Below are positions 43,150-55,037 of a stretch of 64,000 nucleotides of DNA, in pieces. The notes under the pieces were generated by a model that was not told where the DNA came from, did not search any database, and saw only the letters and a program-made list of their open reading frames with translations. Source of the DNA: Dendrolimus kikuchii (Eukaryota > Arthropoda > Insecta > Lepidoptera > Lasiocampidae); NCBI GenBank assembly GCA_019925095.2, contig CM034412.1, positions 11,632,001 through 11,696,000 on the forward strand. The letters run 5' to 3'. A program made the translations under genes and the position numbers. Numbering within the stretch: the first letter of the stretch is position 1; every line of letters begins with the position of its first letter.

Positions 43150-45030
43150 TGTCCCTTTATTCTTAACTAAAGTCCGATGTTTCAATCATCAGATAAAAGT
43201 TATCAGTCTAATAAGTTGTAACCCTACTAAAATCAAAAGTTAAAAAATTCAACTGTTTTATTCATACACACTGTCATTTTTAATTTCTCATGTTGTGTTT
43301 TATGCTATAAGTAATATGAACAACGTTTATCTGGTGATTGAAAAATCCGCCCAAGTCTACATTTGTTATCTGTTCTACAGGTCTAGGAAATATAAATTTT
43401 AGATTATTTGGTTGATTCCTCCAAATTGAATGACAAATGAACCGTCTAATATCGACTTAAGATCATTGAATACTACACGACGCGCGCAAGTATTGACGCA
43501 GGATTTTGTAAATGTATATTAAAAAAATATATTTATTTTGCAAACAGCAATGTCGATCTACGTGTTCAACTAAAAATATATTAATCTCAAAGATCTATTA
43601 CATAAATATTTTGAATCGAATTCATTAAATCTGTTAGACGAGATAGTGATGATGATATTTGTACTTCAAATTCTTAGAAGAATACGTAACTATTTGGTGT
43701 ACTGGATTTAACAAAAAAAAAACAATTTCGAAAAATTCGACATGTTTTATTTTTAGCCTCTAGACAGCTATTTTTGCAGACCGTATTATTAAGCAGTAAT
43801 AGTGTAATTCTCCATAATGATAGGCAAAGGAACTCGGTCTATACAACCTCGTCTGATATGGTATTTTCTAAGTTTTCGCGATTAGTACACATAATAAAAC
43901 CACGTTTTAACGGCTTTAAGCTCATTAGTCTATTTGATTTTTATTCCGTGAGACAAAAATGTCAAGTGTAAATGAGTAATGTTTTTTATTTAAATACAAA
44001 AAATTTTACATTGCTCTTTGACATTTGAGATCTTTATCGTTAACTCAGATTTGTACTCTATTCGTTAAGTACTTTACAAATATGCTTTTGTCTGGAATAA
44101 CCCACCCTTAACTGTAGAATCGGAAAAATTATAATAAGACGCTATGTGGTAGGCAAACGATTCATCCAAAGAGACTTAATATGTCTCAAATATCTGTCTC
44201 GTTGTCTCAAAGACGAGTAAGATTAGAAAAAACATATCTCCAGTCAGGTTAAATAAAAACTTAACTTCGATATGAATGAAATGGATTACTATTGGAAAAG
44301 GTTAAAAAAAATCTGGAAATCCAGTACACCCTCTTATAACTATGAAAGAGTACAACTACGAGACGTACTTTAAATCATTCACTCTAAAGCTTGCTAATCG
44401 AAGCCGAGATGCAGTCGAATTTTAAACGAATTTATAACAATTGTGGATGGTCTCTATGAACATATTTTATGAATCTAAACCACCAGACCACAACCACAAC
44501 CAGGCCTTGTATTATGACCACTGAACTGGCTGCATACAAATAACAAACATATTTTTCTCGAACTTAAAGCGCCACTTGCGGCAGTCTCTAGGAACTAATA
44601 TTAGTAAACACAAGTAGCTTTTTAGATCATTGGAACTGTCGCTCTGAACTCGGCGCCTAGACCAGCGCCAAAATGGCGTCAATCGAACAAACATATGTTT
44701 CAATAGAAGTCAGTGGTTTGAACTCTGAACTAAAAAAAATCAACACAACTTCATTTATACTATTATTATTTATGCTGTTCTATTTTCAAAATGAAGGCCC
44801 CCAAACACTGTATAGCTTAGATCTAAATTGCTATATTCAGTTACGAAATTCTGATTAAAGACGTTACGAGTGAATCCAGCATAAAACTTTCGATAGACTG
44901 CAAAAGTAATATAATGCGTTGTTTAAAATGAGATCTAAAGTAAAATCGTACAGTTGGCGCAACGGAACTTGGCCCCATCGTAACAATACTCGGCGAAATG
45001 TTACAATGGACATAACATGTATTATCGTCG
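43150..45030. other. AT-rich stretch without supported genes
   Basis: A fragment of the 'gaaccgtctaatatcgac' repeat lies at 43400-43465. The 61-codon frame at 44673 has no homology or splice support. Confidence 0.45.
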
Positions 45031-45035
45031 CTTGA

Positions 45036-45160
45036 CTAATGGTTCCTATATCGTACTATTTATTCATTTGCCTTACCGTTGATAGAAATTTAACATTAAT
45101 CTTATGTACTCTTATGAGCTTATATCAAATTTTAGCCGATAGTAAGGCAAATTTAATTTC
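45036..45160. repeat. Rep-D MITE copy
   Basis: 'taatggttcctatatcgta', 'catttgccttaccgttga', and the mirrored right arm 'attttagccgatagtaagg'. Confidence 0.6.
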
Positions 45161-45365
45161 TCAACTGTTTAAAAATATGCTCACAAAATATTTTGTCTGC
45201 AAAAATTCCGTTCTACCAAGTGTATTTTTATTAAATAGATATTTCATTATTAATAAGACACAAACTATAATTACGTACCCACTACATTCTCAACAAACAT
45301 ATTATAATGATTCAAACATTTCAATTTATTATGTATGGTCAGCACAATAACAAACTTGTGTGATG

Positions 45366-45545
45366 TAGGGGAAACTATACCATTGCTGGCACTAAGTGAT
45401 TGGCACCCTGTCAATTTATTCAAGATATTTTAACATTTTTTACTAAAATTATTATTATCATTGTATGGTTACAAAATAAAAAACATTAAGATCTCTTAAT
45501 GTTCTGAATAAACTAATAGGGTTCTAATAATTGAGGGCGGAGTAA
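45366..45545. repeat. Rep-G element
   Basis: 'aggggaaactataccattg', 'ctggcac', then 'tgtatggttacaaaataaa' and 'gaataaactaataggg'. A further short end lies at 47407-47435. Confidence 0.55.
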
Positions 45546-46264
45546 TAGAAGTAGTTTACGTGTTATTGTTTATTAACCATATAGTCTTAATTTTAGGACA
45601 AAATGATATATGTATTTTTGGGGTCAATAATTATTATTACTTTAAAAAAAATTAAACCCATCGTGGTAAACATATTGGTGGAAGCACAAGTTGATAAAAA
45701 AGGAATTTCGAAATATAAATCCATAGACAGTCATAACTAAATTATAAAGATTCCATTAATTTAATTAAAAAATTCTAAACATGTGCATTCCATTTTTTTA
45801 CAAATATCATTTCTGATTAAGAATTTTTGTAGTGTCAGTTTATTTTGCTGACCATACATTCGACATCTTTGGTAACATTACGCTCTTTGACCGTACAGAT
45901 CACAGCTCCGATTCCTAAACCTATCACAGACTACAATATATCCGCATAGTGCGAATATGTCAAGCAATACTGATATTTTGCGCAGGCTAAATAATGTTAT
46001 AAAGATAGACGTCAAAATATTAGATTATTTTTCAATATTATAACGAGCAAGGACTATGGCAAGCTGTGTGGCAACCCGTCGTGAGATTTTAGAAATAATA
46101 ATAACCTATGTAATATTATAAATGCGAATATGTTTTTCTTTTTTTGTTACCATTTCACGCTTTAATTACTTATCCATTGTCGTAAAATTTTACAAACACG
46201 TTTTCAGGGCTATAGAAAAGACGATAAGGTAGGGTAGGATAGGGTACCTTTCTGGGTTGTAATA

Positions 46265-46850
46265 ACACTGGTTACGTTCCACAAGCGACTCGCAACGACT
46301 GGGATTTTTCCCGTTCCACTTGCTTAAACTCTAGTGGAACGGATTATGAAGCGTTGATGTCATTAACGACGAAATACACAAGTGTCATTGGTTGATTTGA
46401 AAATCGCGCCTTTTGCAATTTTATTCGATAGAGAGAATTAATTACTACTTAAACTACTAAAACATTAAAAAATGTTAATTATTACATGGGTTAATATAAT
46501 ATAATAAGCTCAACTCACCCAATCAATACAATAAAAAAATGAGAACCGAATGTGCCCCCAAATACAGGCCTGTCCTAGTTTGGGGGCAAACCGACAACTT
46601 ATAGTCTCAAGTAATGTACCTAGCATAAATATTGTATATTGTAATTGTGATTTACTTAAATAAATAAATGATTTAAAAAAAATCTTTGTGGTCAACGTAC
46701 ACTTCGACCCACCTCTTCACATGGGTCGTTGTGACCGCTGTGTGATCGAAAATTATGATGTGATTAGTGACGTTTTCGCCACGACCATAACGGCCGTGGT
46801 CGGCATGTGGAACGGCAGACGGAGCATTTTGGGCGTTGTGAGATTTTATT
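46265..46850 (+). mobile_element. Rep-E MITE interrupted by an A-tailed insertion
   Basis: The left part 46265-46440 ends 'tcgatagagaga'. The right part resumes at ~46690 with 'caacgtacacttcgaccc' and ends 'gggcgttgtgag'. The ~250-bp insert ends in 'aaataaataaatgattt' and an A8 run, so it is a retro-inserted piece, perhaps a LINE or processed transcript. Confidence 0.65.
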
Positions 46851-46859
46851 TGCTTCGGA

Positions 46860-48360
46860 TGCTCCACGCATACACGCTCATTAACAAATTCCTATTCCTC
46901 AAATTATTATAACTGTATAAGGTATTGCAAAACAAAAAAAACAATTGACCCGTCGCCCTGAACTAGTTTTTAAATAAGTATTTTATTAAAATATATTAAT
47001 AACAATAAAAAATCAAATTATAATATTAATTATTTAAACAAACCAGTATTTCATGTTCATATTATACGAATTGCAATTTCTGATGATTAAATGCACTTTT
47101 TGATCTATTATTTGACGTCTATCTACTACACAAACATTTGATATAAAACAACAATAATACTTAATTATTAAAATATCCCACTATTACAAATACTTTAAAT
47201 GTGAAACTACTATGAACAGTGTACAAAAATATACGAGATTAAATAATTTGTTTAAAAATAATTTACATTTGCTTATAAATTAAAAATACATACAAACATT
47301 AGGTTATACAGTAGTAGATTACAAAGATTTTTTATTAATCTATTATTTTAAAAAAAGATACCTACCACTATGGCAAACGAGCGTGTTATTGTGACACCAA
47401 AAAGATATAGGGGAAGCTATACTATTATTGGCACCAAAGGACCAAGATTTATATTCGAACATTAATATACAAGTACAATCATAAAATCAAGAACATTAAT
47501 ATACAAGCGGTCTTATCGCCCATGGCGATTTCTTCCAGACAACCTTTGGATTGAGTATAGAAGGACAACAAAAGTCGGTAGTTGCTAAACCAGCACTCAT
47601 ACAATAATTTAGTTTGTTAATAAATAAATAGTAGTATATAAGACAATATATATACACACATAAATGCACATATTATATATTATACATACAAAAGTAAACA
47701 ATAACACTATACCTTGAGGTAGTAATCTTTAACTAATCTGATAAAAGAAGATAATGATTGTGTCTGCTTGATGTTTAGTGGTAGTGCATCTGTCTCGTAC
47801 GTAGATTACTTTAAAAGATGTTTCGTCGTCTATATTTATCCCTATATTTCTGAAAAATCTGACCAAAGGCGTTTTAAAGTAATCTTTCGGCCCCGCGCTT
47901 AAAATTGTTCAGTTAATAGTAAAAAAGTCATATTTAATAAAGACTTAATAGACAGTGAGTATAAAGTCCCAATAGACAAATCTTAAATGTAATTTGTCTT
48001 TAAAATATTAGGTTACATTTATATTACTAATTAGCGTCTTCAAGCTCTATTTTAATGTTTAGCGAAATAACTAATCCTTAAAACATTCTCTTCATACTAA
48101 TGCATACAAAGGGGATATGTTGCTTGTCGCAGACTTCGGTCTCGTGTCCCGGTCGCGTACGACACTTAAAGAGCAGACAACGCACTAGGCAGCCTGACTG
48201 CGGCAACTACTCCGATGTATTATGACACATTAGAGCACGCACTGGGCGGCTAAAGATTCCTGCCCGCCAGAATTTATACAACCAATAATGCTGGTTTTCT
48301 GCCAGACTGTAAAAGATTCTGCTAAAAACTGCTATTTTTTACATAATCTGCTAAACCCTA
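46860..48360. other. No gene recognised; a Rep-C fragment inside
   Basis: AT-rich. Bases 47470-47590 resemble a minus-strand Rep-C ('gcggtcttatcgcccat', 'ttcttccagaca'). Confidence 0.45.
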
Positions 48361-48361
48361 A

Positions 48362-48680
48362 GAAGATAGATAGAAAATTTTTTATTGTTCACCATATACA
48401 CATAACTTATTTACAGTCATCTTCTGTAAAGGCAGGAACATAGGGAGGCCTTATGCTTTAGAGCTTTCTTCCAGATAACCCGAGCTGCTGATTGTGAGAG
48501 GAAACAAAACTATATGACGGTGGTGTGCAAATTAAATACATGTAAATAGGATATATAAATATTACACAATACATACGACTAGAATAAATAAAGATAAATA
48601 TTGGCCTAAATGGGATATGCCCCTATAATGGGAGGCCCGAGCCCAGTAGTAGGACATTTATGGGCTGATATTATTATATA
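48362..48680. repeat. Minus-strand Rep-C followed by Rep-A end
   Basis: Bases 48362-48490 are a Rep-C copy ('gatagatagaaaattttt' and 'ctttcttccagataaccc'). Bases 48608-48680 are the sense 3' end of Rep-A ('ataatgggaggcccgagcc', 'gacatttatgggctgata'). Confidence 0.6.
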
Positions 48681-48796
48681 TATTGCCCTAAATTGAAGGC
48701 CTAATTATAAAATCGCAGAATTCTATGAAATCTGAATATCCTGCCGTCGACTGGCTGCTAAAATGAACCGCCGCAGCGAAGCTGTCTAGTGCGCAG

Positions 48797-49291
48797 TAGG
48801 GCTTGAAAACGTCAAGTCAAATCAATTACTTTTAAAAATATAGAAAATTACCAGTATTTTCGAAAAAGCTACTGCCATACCGGTATATTTTTTACCGTTA
48901 CTTGGTAACTTATGATTTTAACGTTATAACATAACGTTAAAACTCGTATGGTATCGGTAATTTTTACGTTATTTCAAGTGCCGTTGCCATTTTTAAGAAT
49001 TGGCTTCATTACGACTGCATGTTACCGAAACAATCGACAAACAACGACTCTAAATATTACGCGCGCTCTTAGCACAGTGCTTTTTGACAGTCTTTGCGAG
49101 TGAAAGAGAGCGACGAAACAAAATATAATTATAACGGTAAACGTACCGATAAAAATAGTATTAACATTATATTGTTTTGTCGATAAAACAGCTAAAATAA
49201 CGGTAAATTTTACAACGATATTTATTTTTTACCGTTATCTGAAATTAGCATAAATAACGATACCACATTTTTATCGTTATTTCAAGCCCTA
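48797..49291. mobile_element. 495-bp hAT-type MITE with 8-bp TSD
   Basis: Termini TAGGGCTTGAAA and TTTCAAGCCCTA are exact inverted repeats. Flanks GTGCGCAG (48789-48796) and GTGCGCGG (49292-49299) differ at one base, as expected for an aged 8-bp duplication. The interior is AT-rich with many copies of ACCGTTA/TAACGGT and no ORF. Confidence 0.85.
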
Positions 49292-49299
49292 GTGCGCGG

Positions 49300-51640
49300 C
49301 CTACTATAGTCTACATTTACTTTGGTTCAGAACAATAAATATCAGATCAAACACGTCAAATTATTTTCTAAAGACAAGTACTTATGACGGCATAATCTTT
49401 CCTGATGTAATATAGATCAATAAAGGACGGTATTAATGATATTTGTATGGCAATTTGAACTCGGGATGTAGGTACATATAGAACACCTACGGCAAATATG
49501 TTTTTTGCAGTAGGCAGAATAGAAGCTTAAACAAATTATTAATTTAAGCCATTAATTTTATCATAGATATATTTTAATTCAATTTCATATTCAGAGTATA
49601 AACTCTTATTGAACGTGAAATTTATGAAAAATTTGATATTTCTTTATTTTAAACAGCAAGACATCATTCTTGTGACGCCTTCTGATCAACAGTAGGACTG
49701 TAGGATTTTTGTTATTCCATGTATTGTTGTTCCATAGTAATATTAGCAATATACAAAAATAGACAATACATAACAAATATAAGTAAGTTATAGTTTGGTT
49801 AACAAAAGTAGACACTCGATTTTTTTACAAATATTTTACATGGCAATACAACACAAACGTCAATGTTATTTTGCCAAAACATTCTCGTCATTTTTGTTCT
49901 TTTGGCGTTACAGTATTTTAGCCTTCACGAGCGTAAAACATAAATAAAACCATTGAAAGTGCAATCGGAAAATGATTGTTTTGTTTCATTGCCATATCCA
50001 AGAGAAAGACGCTGAATTCATAGAAATCAAGATTGTTTACGTATTGTATAAATACTCAATGGTTATTTGGAGTTGCCACGGTGAAATTTTGAAAGCCGCG
50101 CTTTTTCAGTCTCCAATTTCGTCAGCCAGAATCTTTAAGAAATATTTAAATGCACTAATACAAAGCTTTAAATATAATAAAGGAAGAAACATTTAATAAT
50201 ATTTAAAAGTAGATAAAATATTTTAATACTTATTCATGTGCTGACTTCTCTTTATCTAGCATTCAACGCTTCATAGAAAAGCACTACATACTGACACCAT
50301 AATACTAAGTATTTCATACTAAAACCATCTCGATAAATATTTAACCCGTATTTTAAAACATATTTCTACAGCAAGTAAACGATCAAATAATATTGTCAAA
50401 TTGGTTGTCAATTTTGTCAGATTCCACTCTGTAGATAAAAATACTTAAATGTAAATTAAAAACCTATTTTTGCTGTCTATGTTTGCCTATATTTACACAA
50501 ATATTCAATTAAAAACTAAAAAGAATTTTCGATTAAGATCAAAATCACATGAAACTCAAATCTATTGTTTTTTTAAATGTTTTAATATCCCATTACAAAT
50601 CCAAAGAACTTAATAATTAAAGAGTCATCTTTTTCACTTGCGTACAAATATAGTTCTGTCTTCCTCACTCGTTGCTATGCTAATGTGCTATAAGAGTACA
50701 ATAACATTATAATCTAATTATTGAAAAAAAAAATTGCTTTACATAGTTTATTGGCATAAATTATACATTTTGCAAAGCAAGATTACAATTACAACCGCTA
50801 TTTCTGGTTGACATTAAAAATCTATAATTATGAGTACAACTATTTTTCAAGTCAATCACGTCTGATTTTGTAATGAAGGAGTAAACTTTTGATGTATTAT
50901 ACATAATTATTTAAAATTAACTTTTATACATAAATTTAAGTATACAAATAGACAAATATAGAAGACTGAGAGAAATACGACAAAAAAAAACGACAAATTA
51001 ATAACAAATGTTTCGTCAAACAAGCTACTAGTTTGACAATTCGATTTGATCATTTACGTATGCCCGACTTCCATCCCACCTATACCGTATTGATGAGGTA
51101 TTGATAATACATACGCAAATATTTCTTATGACCGGTTCTTACATCATCACTATATACCACAGGGCCCCAATTGGGTATTTGACAGTGAAATCAGCTGAGA
51201 CGCTTTTCATCATCTTCTTCTTCTCCATCGTCGTCTATTCCAGTTGTTTTTTTAAACAGCTGTAATATACAGACACGGCATATTCGGAATTTTATAATAT
51301 TATAGATTATTTTAGAATGTACTGTAATATGTGTCAAATACCCAATTCTACTATTACAATATCAGTCAGAATGGTAGACATTTTTTTCACACAAAAACAC
51401 CATAATGACGCCAGTGGTCCGACCATTCTGACGATACTGTCATAAACTCCATAGAAGAGATATGAACTTTTTAACAATGGTAATCACTTAAATTGAATGA
51501 ATTTGGTTGAAAGGCACACAACTGAAAGAACAAGACGGCGTACAACAACATTGAATGATTCATGTTTATGTTTATATTGATCACTTTGGTTGATTCATCC
51601 AAATTGAAATACATAAATGAACCGTCTAATACCGCCTTAA
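49300..51640. other. AT-rich stretch without supported genes
   Basis: Frames of 69 and 74 codons at 49606 and 49972 have no recognisable domain or splice context. A Rep-D end lies at ~51126-51145. Bases 51480-51650 belong to the 'gaaccgtctaataccgc' repeat. Confidence 0.45.
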
Positions 51641-51656
51641 GACAAATAAATGATTT

Positions 51657-51827
51657 ATAGCTGGTTTGTATAACTTACCGATCGTTCATTTGCTTTATTA
51701 TCGATTTAAATCTGACATAAGCTGCACAGCTAATGTCAAAATTCAAGCGATGGTAGGACAAGTGAATGTACAGTAAGATATAAGAACCGGCTATTAGTAG
51801 TAAGATATAGGAGCCGGCCATTAGCGT
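51657..51827. mobile_element. Rep-D MITE with a duplicated right end
   Basis: The complete palindrome ends 'gatataagaaccggctatta', directly followed by a second end 'gatataggagccggccatta', so the terminal ~24 bp are present twice. Confidence 0.65.
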
Positions 51828-51829
51828 TA

Positions 51830-52985
51830 CCTTAAAAGGCGACTGGCGGTTTTCGGCCTCAACGTCTAAAAAGACAAAACTTATACTAAAAATAGTATAT
51901 TTTACTTATTATCTTTTTAAGTAGTAAAAACCTCGCTAACCGAAGAAGAATAATGTTGAATGTTTTAAGAATCGATACTCTCTTACCATATTATTAAATT
52001 CAAAAGCATTGTCACCTAATTCTTTAAAAAACCATTGCATTAATAAGAATCTAGATATATTACGCGTCAAAATATCGATATGCGTAATATTATAGCATAA
52101 CGCTTTTTTATTCTGTTAGTTGGTTAATCGATTATTTAATCGTTATCGATATCTATTATTTTATATTTTTTAAATGGCAATACAAAACATCTAAGCGTCG
52201 ACTACGTCACTGTCAAGTGTCATACGTCAGACAAAGCTTTATAGACTCTGTTCCTTTGCCTGACATTGTGACGAATAAAACACAAATGCATAAATTATTT
52301 GTTAAAAACAATAAATATTGTACAATTGCTGTTCACATTATTCACCTATAGATAGAATTAAACATTTTTTGAAAATGAAATTGCACAGTAAAACATTACG
52401 TTATGTTCCCGCCAAAAACTCTAGATTATATTAATGTCAAACATTTATGGCCAAATTCTATTTTCAGCCAAGTTTTTGTAGAAAATGACAATCACACGCG
52501 GGTTTCTAATGAAATTAGCTATAATTAACACATTATAATTTTGCCTTTAGGTGAATAGGACGAAGGCTCCTAAAAAACCCGCCAGTCTCCTTTAATCTAT
52601 AGATTGCGACGTGAACATTTTTTTGTATTTGACATGACCTAAAATTAGTTCCTTTGAAATAACCAGAAATCAATATTTTCACCTCGAGAAAATGAACCAC
52701 CTCGACTAACTATTCGACTGCAATAAATAAAAATATAACAAATATTCTAGCTATCAGCTATGCCTTTAAAAGTTTAAGGCGTGAAGATTCAAACATGCCT
52801 TTCATTGGGACTTATATACCATGAACAGATTTTTAATAAATACAGACACTTTATTTCAAATCTAATAAAATTGTGCCTAAGCGTCATACATATTTATAGA
52901 AAGTAATTTCAATTTTAATAAGGAATAAGCAATTTTAACTCAAGGTTCAACGTCGGAGCTAATTTTAATACTAACTTCCGTGGTC
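51830..52985. other. No gene recognised
   Basis: AT-rich. 'atgttcccgccaaaaactct' at ~52400 echoes the sequence near 9540 and 9830. Confidence 0.4.
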
Positions 52986-52988
52986 AAT

Positions 52989-53128
52989 GACCGGTTCCTA
53001 TACCTTACTATAATCACTTGCCTTACCATCGATTGAATTTTGACATTACTTCTAAGGAGTTTATGTTGAACTTTAACCTATAGAAAGGCAAAGGAACGGT
53101 AAGTATAGGAACCAGTCTCAGTCCACGT
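52989..53128. mobile_element. Rep-D MITE, near complete
   Basis: 'tgaccggttcctatacctta', 'ttgccttaccatcgattga', then 'aaggcaaaggaacggtaag' and 'tataggaaccagtc'. Confidence 0.7.
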
Positions 53129-53639
53129 CAATTAAAACTTAATTCTCAATAACTCAAAAATTAAGATTTTTTTATGGTAAATCCATAATATTACATTATA
53201 TAAAATAGATAGATCATGTATATTGTATATGAATCCCAATGTCACACAAAGGTACACCTTACGTCCTAAGAAATTGAGCTCAGCTTGGCTTAAGCCGCAA
53301 ATGAACACTAGACTCAACACGCATATAGACTTAAGTATTATTACTATAAGATTGAATTTCGCACCGCAATATGATACTTTTGGAGTTGCACTAGCATTTT
53401 AAGAAATCCAGCTCGAAGGACCAAAATAATTTCACATACTGTACGGCGTAAATATGTTCAATAACGTAATAAGTATGTATCAAAGCCTACTTTGTAAGTA
53501 GAGTATATTAGGAAAACAACTTATCTCAGGTTGTTTCCCAAATAAACTCTATTTACTAAGAATTTGACTAGCAAACGAAATATTGTAGCAACTCATTTTT
53601 AGATGATTTTTTTAAACGACTTAAAATAGGTTTCCCAAG

Positions 53640-53850
53640 GACCGGAGAGGACCTTTCTCTGTAAGATAATATAATGGAAGGCAAGATAGAAGAGGGAAGA
53701 GAGACCCAGGATGGCGTTTCTCGGACAAATAAAAAAGATAGGTATCGTGTTAGACAAAGAAGAGAAACAGCATGTCTAGAATGAAGAGGATCGGAGAAGG
53801 CTCCACCGTAGGAGCTAAGCTCTTAAATATTATGATGATGATGTTAATTG
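53640..53850 (+). pseudogene. LINE 3' fragment with (ATG)n tail
   Basis: An IMEGKIEEGRE-like stretch with basic and glutamate-rich residues in broken frames, then 'attatgatgatgatg'. This resembles the very C-terminus and trinucleotide tail of RTE-like LINEs. Confidence 0.55.
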
Positions 53851-54079
53851 ATTAAAGATACCTTACAACTCTTTTAGACACAATATAAGATATTAATCTA
53901 ATGTTTGGAGAAATAATATACACACCAAATTCCTTACTGTTTCTGCTAACACTTTTTATATTCTCCGTTATAAAATCCATTCATACAATGCTAGTACAAC
54001 CGCATCCTTAATAATATTAGCAGTCGAGTGTTTAAAAAGTGCCGTGTCACTAAATAAGTTAACATTACGTGTAATATAT

Positions 54080-54170
54080 CTAAGTGTAGACGTGGAACAG
54101 TATCAGTATAGTGAGGATTGTGCTCATGAAGCACATCGACACTGGTAGGAGCACCGCGAACCGGAGGGAC
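54080..54170 (-). CDS. Candidate terminal exon encoding a membrane tail (RhoBTB extension)
   Basis: The acceptor 'attcgttccgtag' ends at 54171. The first G completes AGG if exon 54893-55037 is read through its TGA, and 29 codons to TAG follow. They include a 22-residue uncharged stretch (FAVLLPVSM...ILILF). 22 of 29 codons end in G or C, unlike the AT-rich surroundings, which supports real coding. Without read-through or an alternative splice it would be 3' UTR. Confidence 0.4.
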
Positions 54171-54403
54171 CTACGGAACGAATAACACAAGTTAACACGG
54201 AACAAATATTAAATTACAATTGCCCAGAAAAAAATAAAAAAAATATGTTTTCAGAATCTACAGGTCTGCATTGACCCCCTGATTTTTTTCACATTTTTAA
54301 ACGCATTGTACAAACTCGAACCATTTACATATTTATCATAGTATAGATAGAGTTATAATGGCTTACGTGCTAATTCTCTTTTTATCACATTTTATGGTTT
54401 TTA

Positions 54404-54730
54404 CAAGCTTTTATTTAACTTGCAATGGACGTACCTATGTATGTATGCATGTAAGTTCGAGTGGAATCTTGCAAGTTAAATTTGACCAACTTCCCGGTTT
54501 CCGATTGATCTGAAATTTTGCACGCGTATCTATATCGCGTGACAATGCAATAATACGGTACCATGGAGCTGATCTGATGATGGAGTCGGAAAGTGGCCAT
54601 AGGAACTCCTGTACTAGACAAGATAGACCCGTCATTTTTGGGCTCGTTTTACTTGTCTTGGCTAGCACTCTGCTGCTACATGATATCTAGGATCTCAAAA
54701 GCTTGTATTTAAAAACCTTTTTAAAAAAGC
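54404..54730 (+). repeat. Rep-F element in RhoBTB 3' intron
   Basis: Complete copy with core 'accaacttcccggtttccga', 'atctgatgatggagtcgga' and end 'aacctttttaaaaaagc'. Confidence 0.75.
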
Positions 54731-54781
54731 TTATTAGATTTATGTGTGTTATAAACTACCTTATTTCTACACTCCCAATGC

Positions 54782-54872
54782 GTGTATGTAGAAAGTGTGT
54801 GTGTGTATGTAGAAAGTGTGTGTGTGTATGTAGAAAGTGTGTGTGTGTATGTAGAAAGTGTGTGTGTGTGTG
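54782..54872. repeat. 21-bp minisatellite, four units
   Basis: Unit 'atgtagaaagtgtgtgtgtgt'-type (21 bp) repeated four times, then (TG)n. On the RhoBTB strand it is CA-rich and lies ~20 bp inside the intron after the donor at 54892. Because 21 is a multiple of three, open frames cross it; they are not genes. Confidence 0.85.
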
Positions 54873-54892
54873 GTATAATTACAACAACTCAC

Positions 54893-55037
54893 CTCCAGTA
54901 TGGCAGGTGTCAGAGAGGAGGATGGGGCAAGGCGTGTGCCTCCGGTCTGCATAGCGCTGCCTCGACCCCCGCCTCCCCGCTCTCGGCACTGGTCACCCCA
55001 ATTGCACCCGTGGCTTCGCTACCACGACGTACTTTGC
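54893..55037 (-). CDS. RhoBTB: RhoBTB exon with in-frame TGA
   Basis: The acceptor is 'tgtcattatag' ending at 55038. GC completes Ser226, then 41 codons to TGA (54912-54910), 17 bases before a strong donor GTGAGT at 54892. The other two frames contain earlier stops. The presence of a donor after the stop means an intron in the 3' UTR or an extension into 54170. Confidence 0.7.

Noticed and set aside
49972..50196. 74-codon frame as a small gene
   Set aside because: AT-rich, no motif, no splice sites or signal; similar frames are expected by chance in this composition.
54910..54912. TGA as a selenocysteine codon in RhoBTB
   Set aside because: Lepidoptera are reported to have lost selenoprotein machinery, no RhoBTB is a known selenoprotein, and I see no SECIS-like element.
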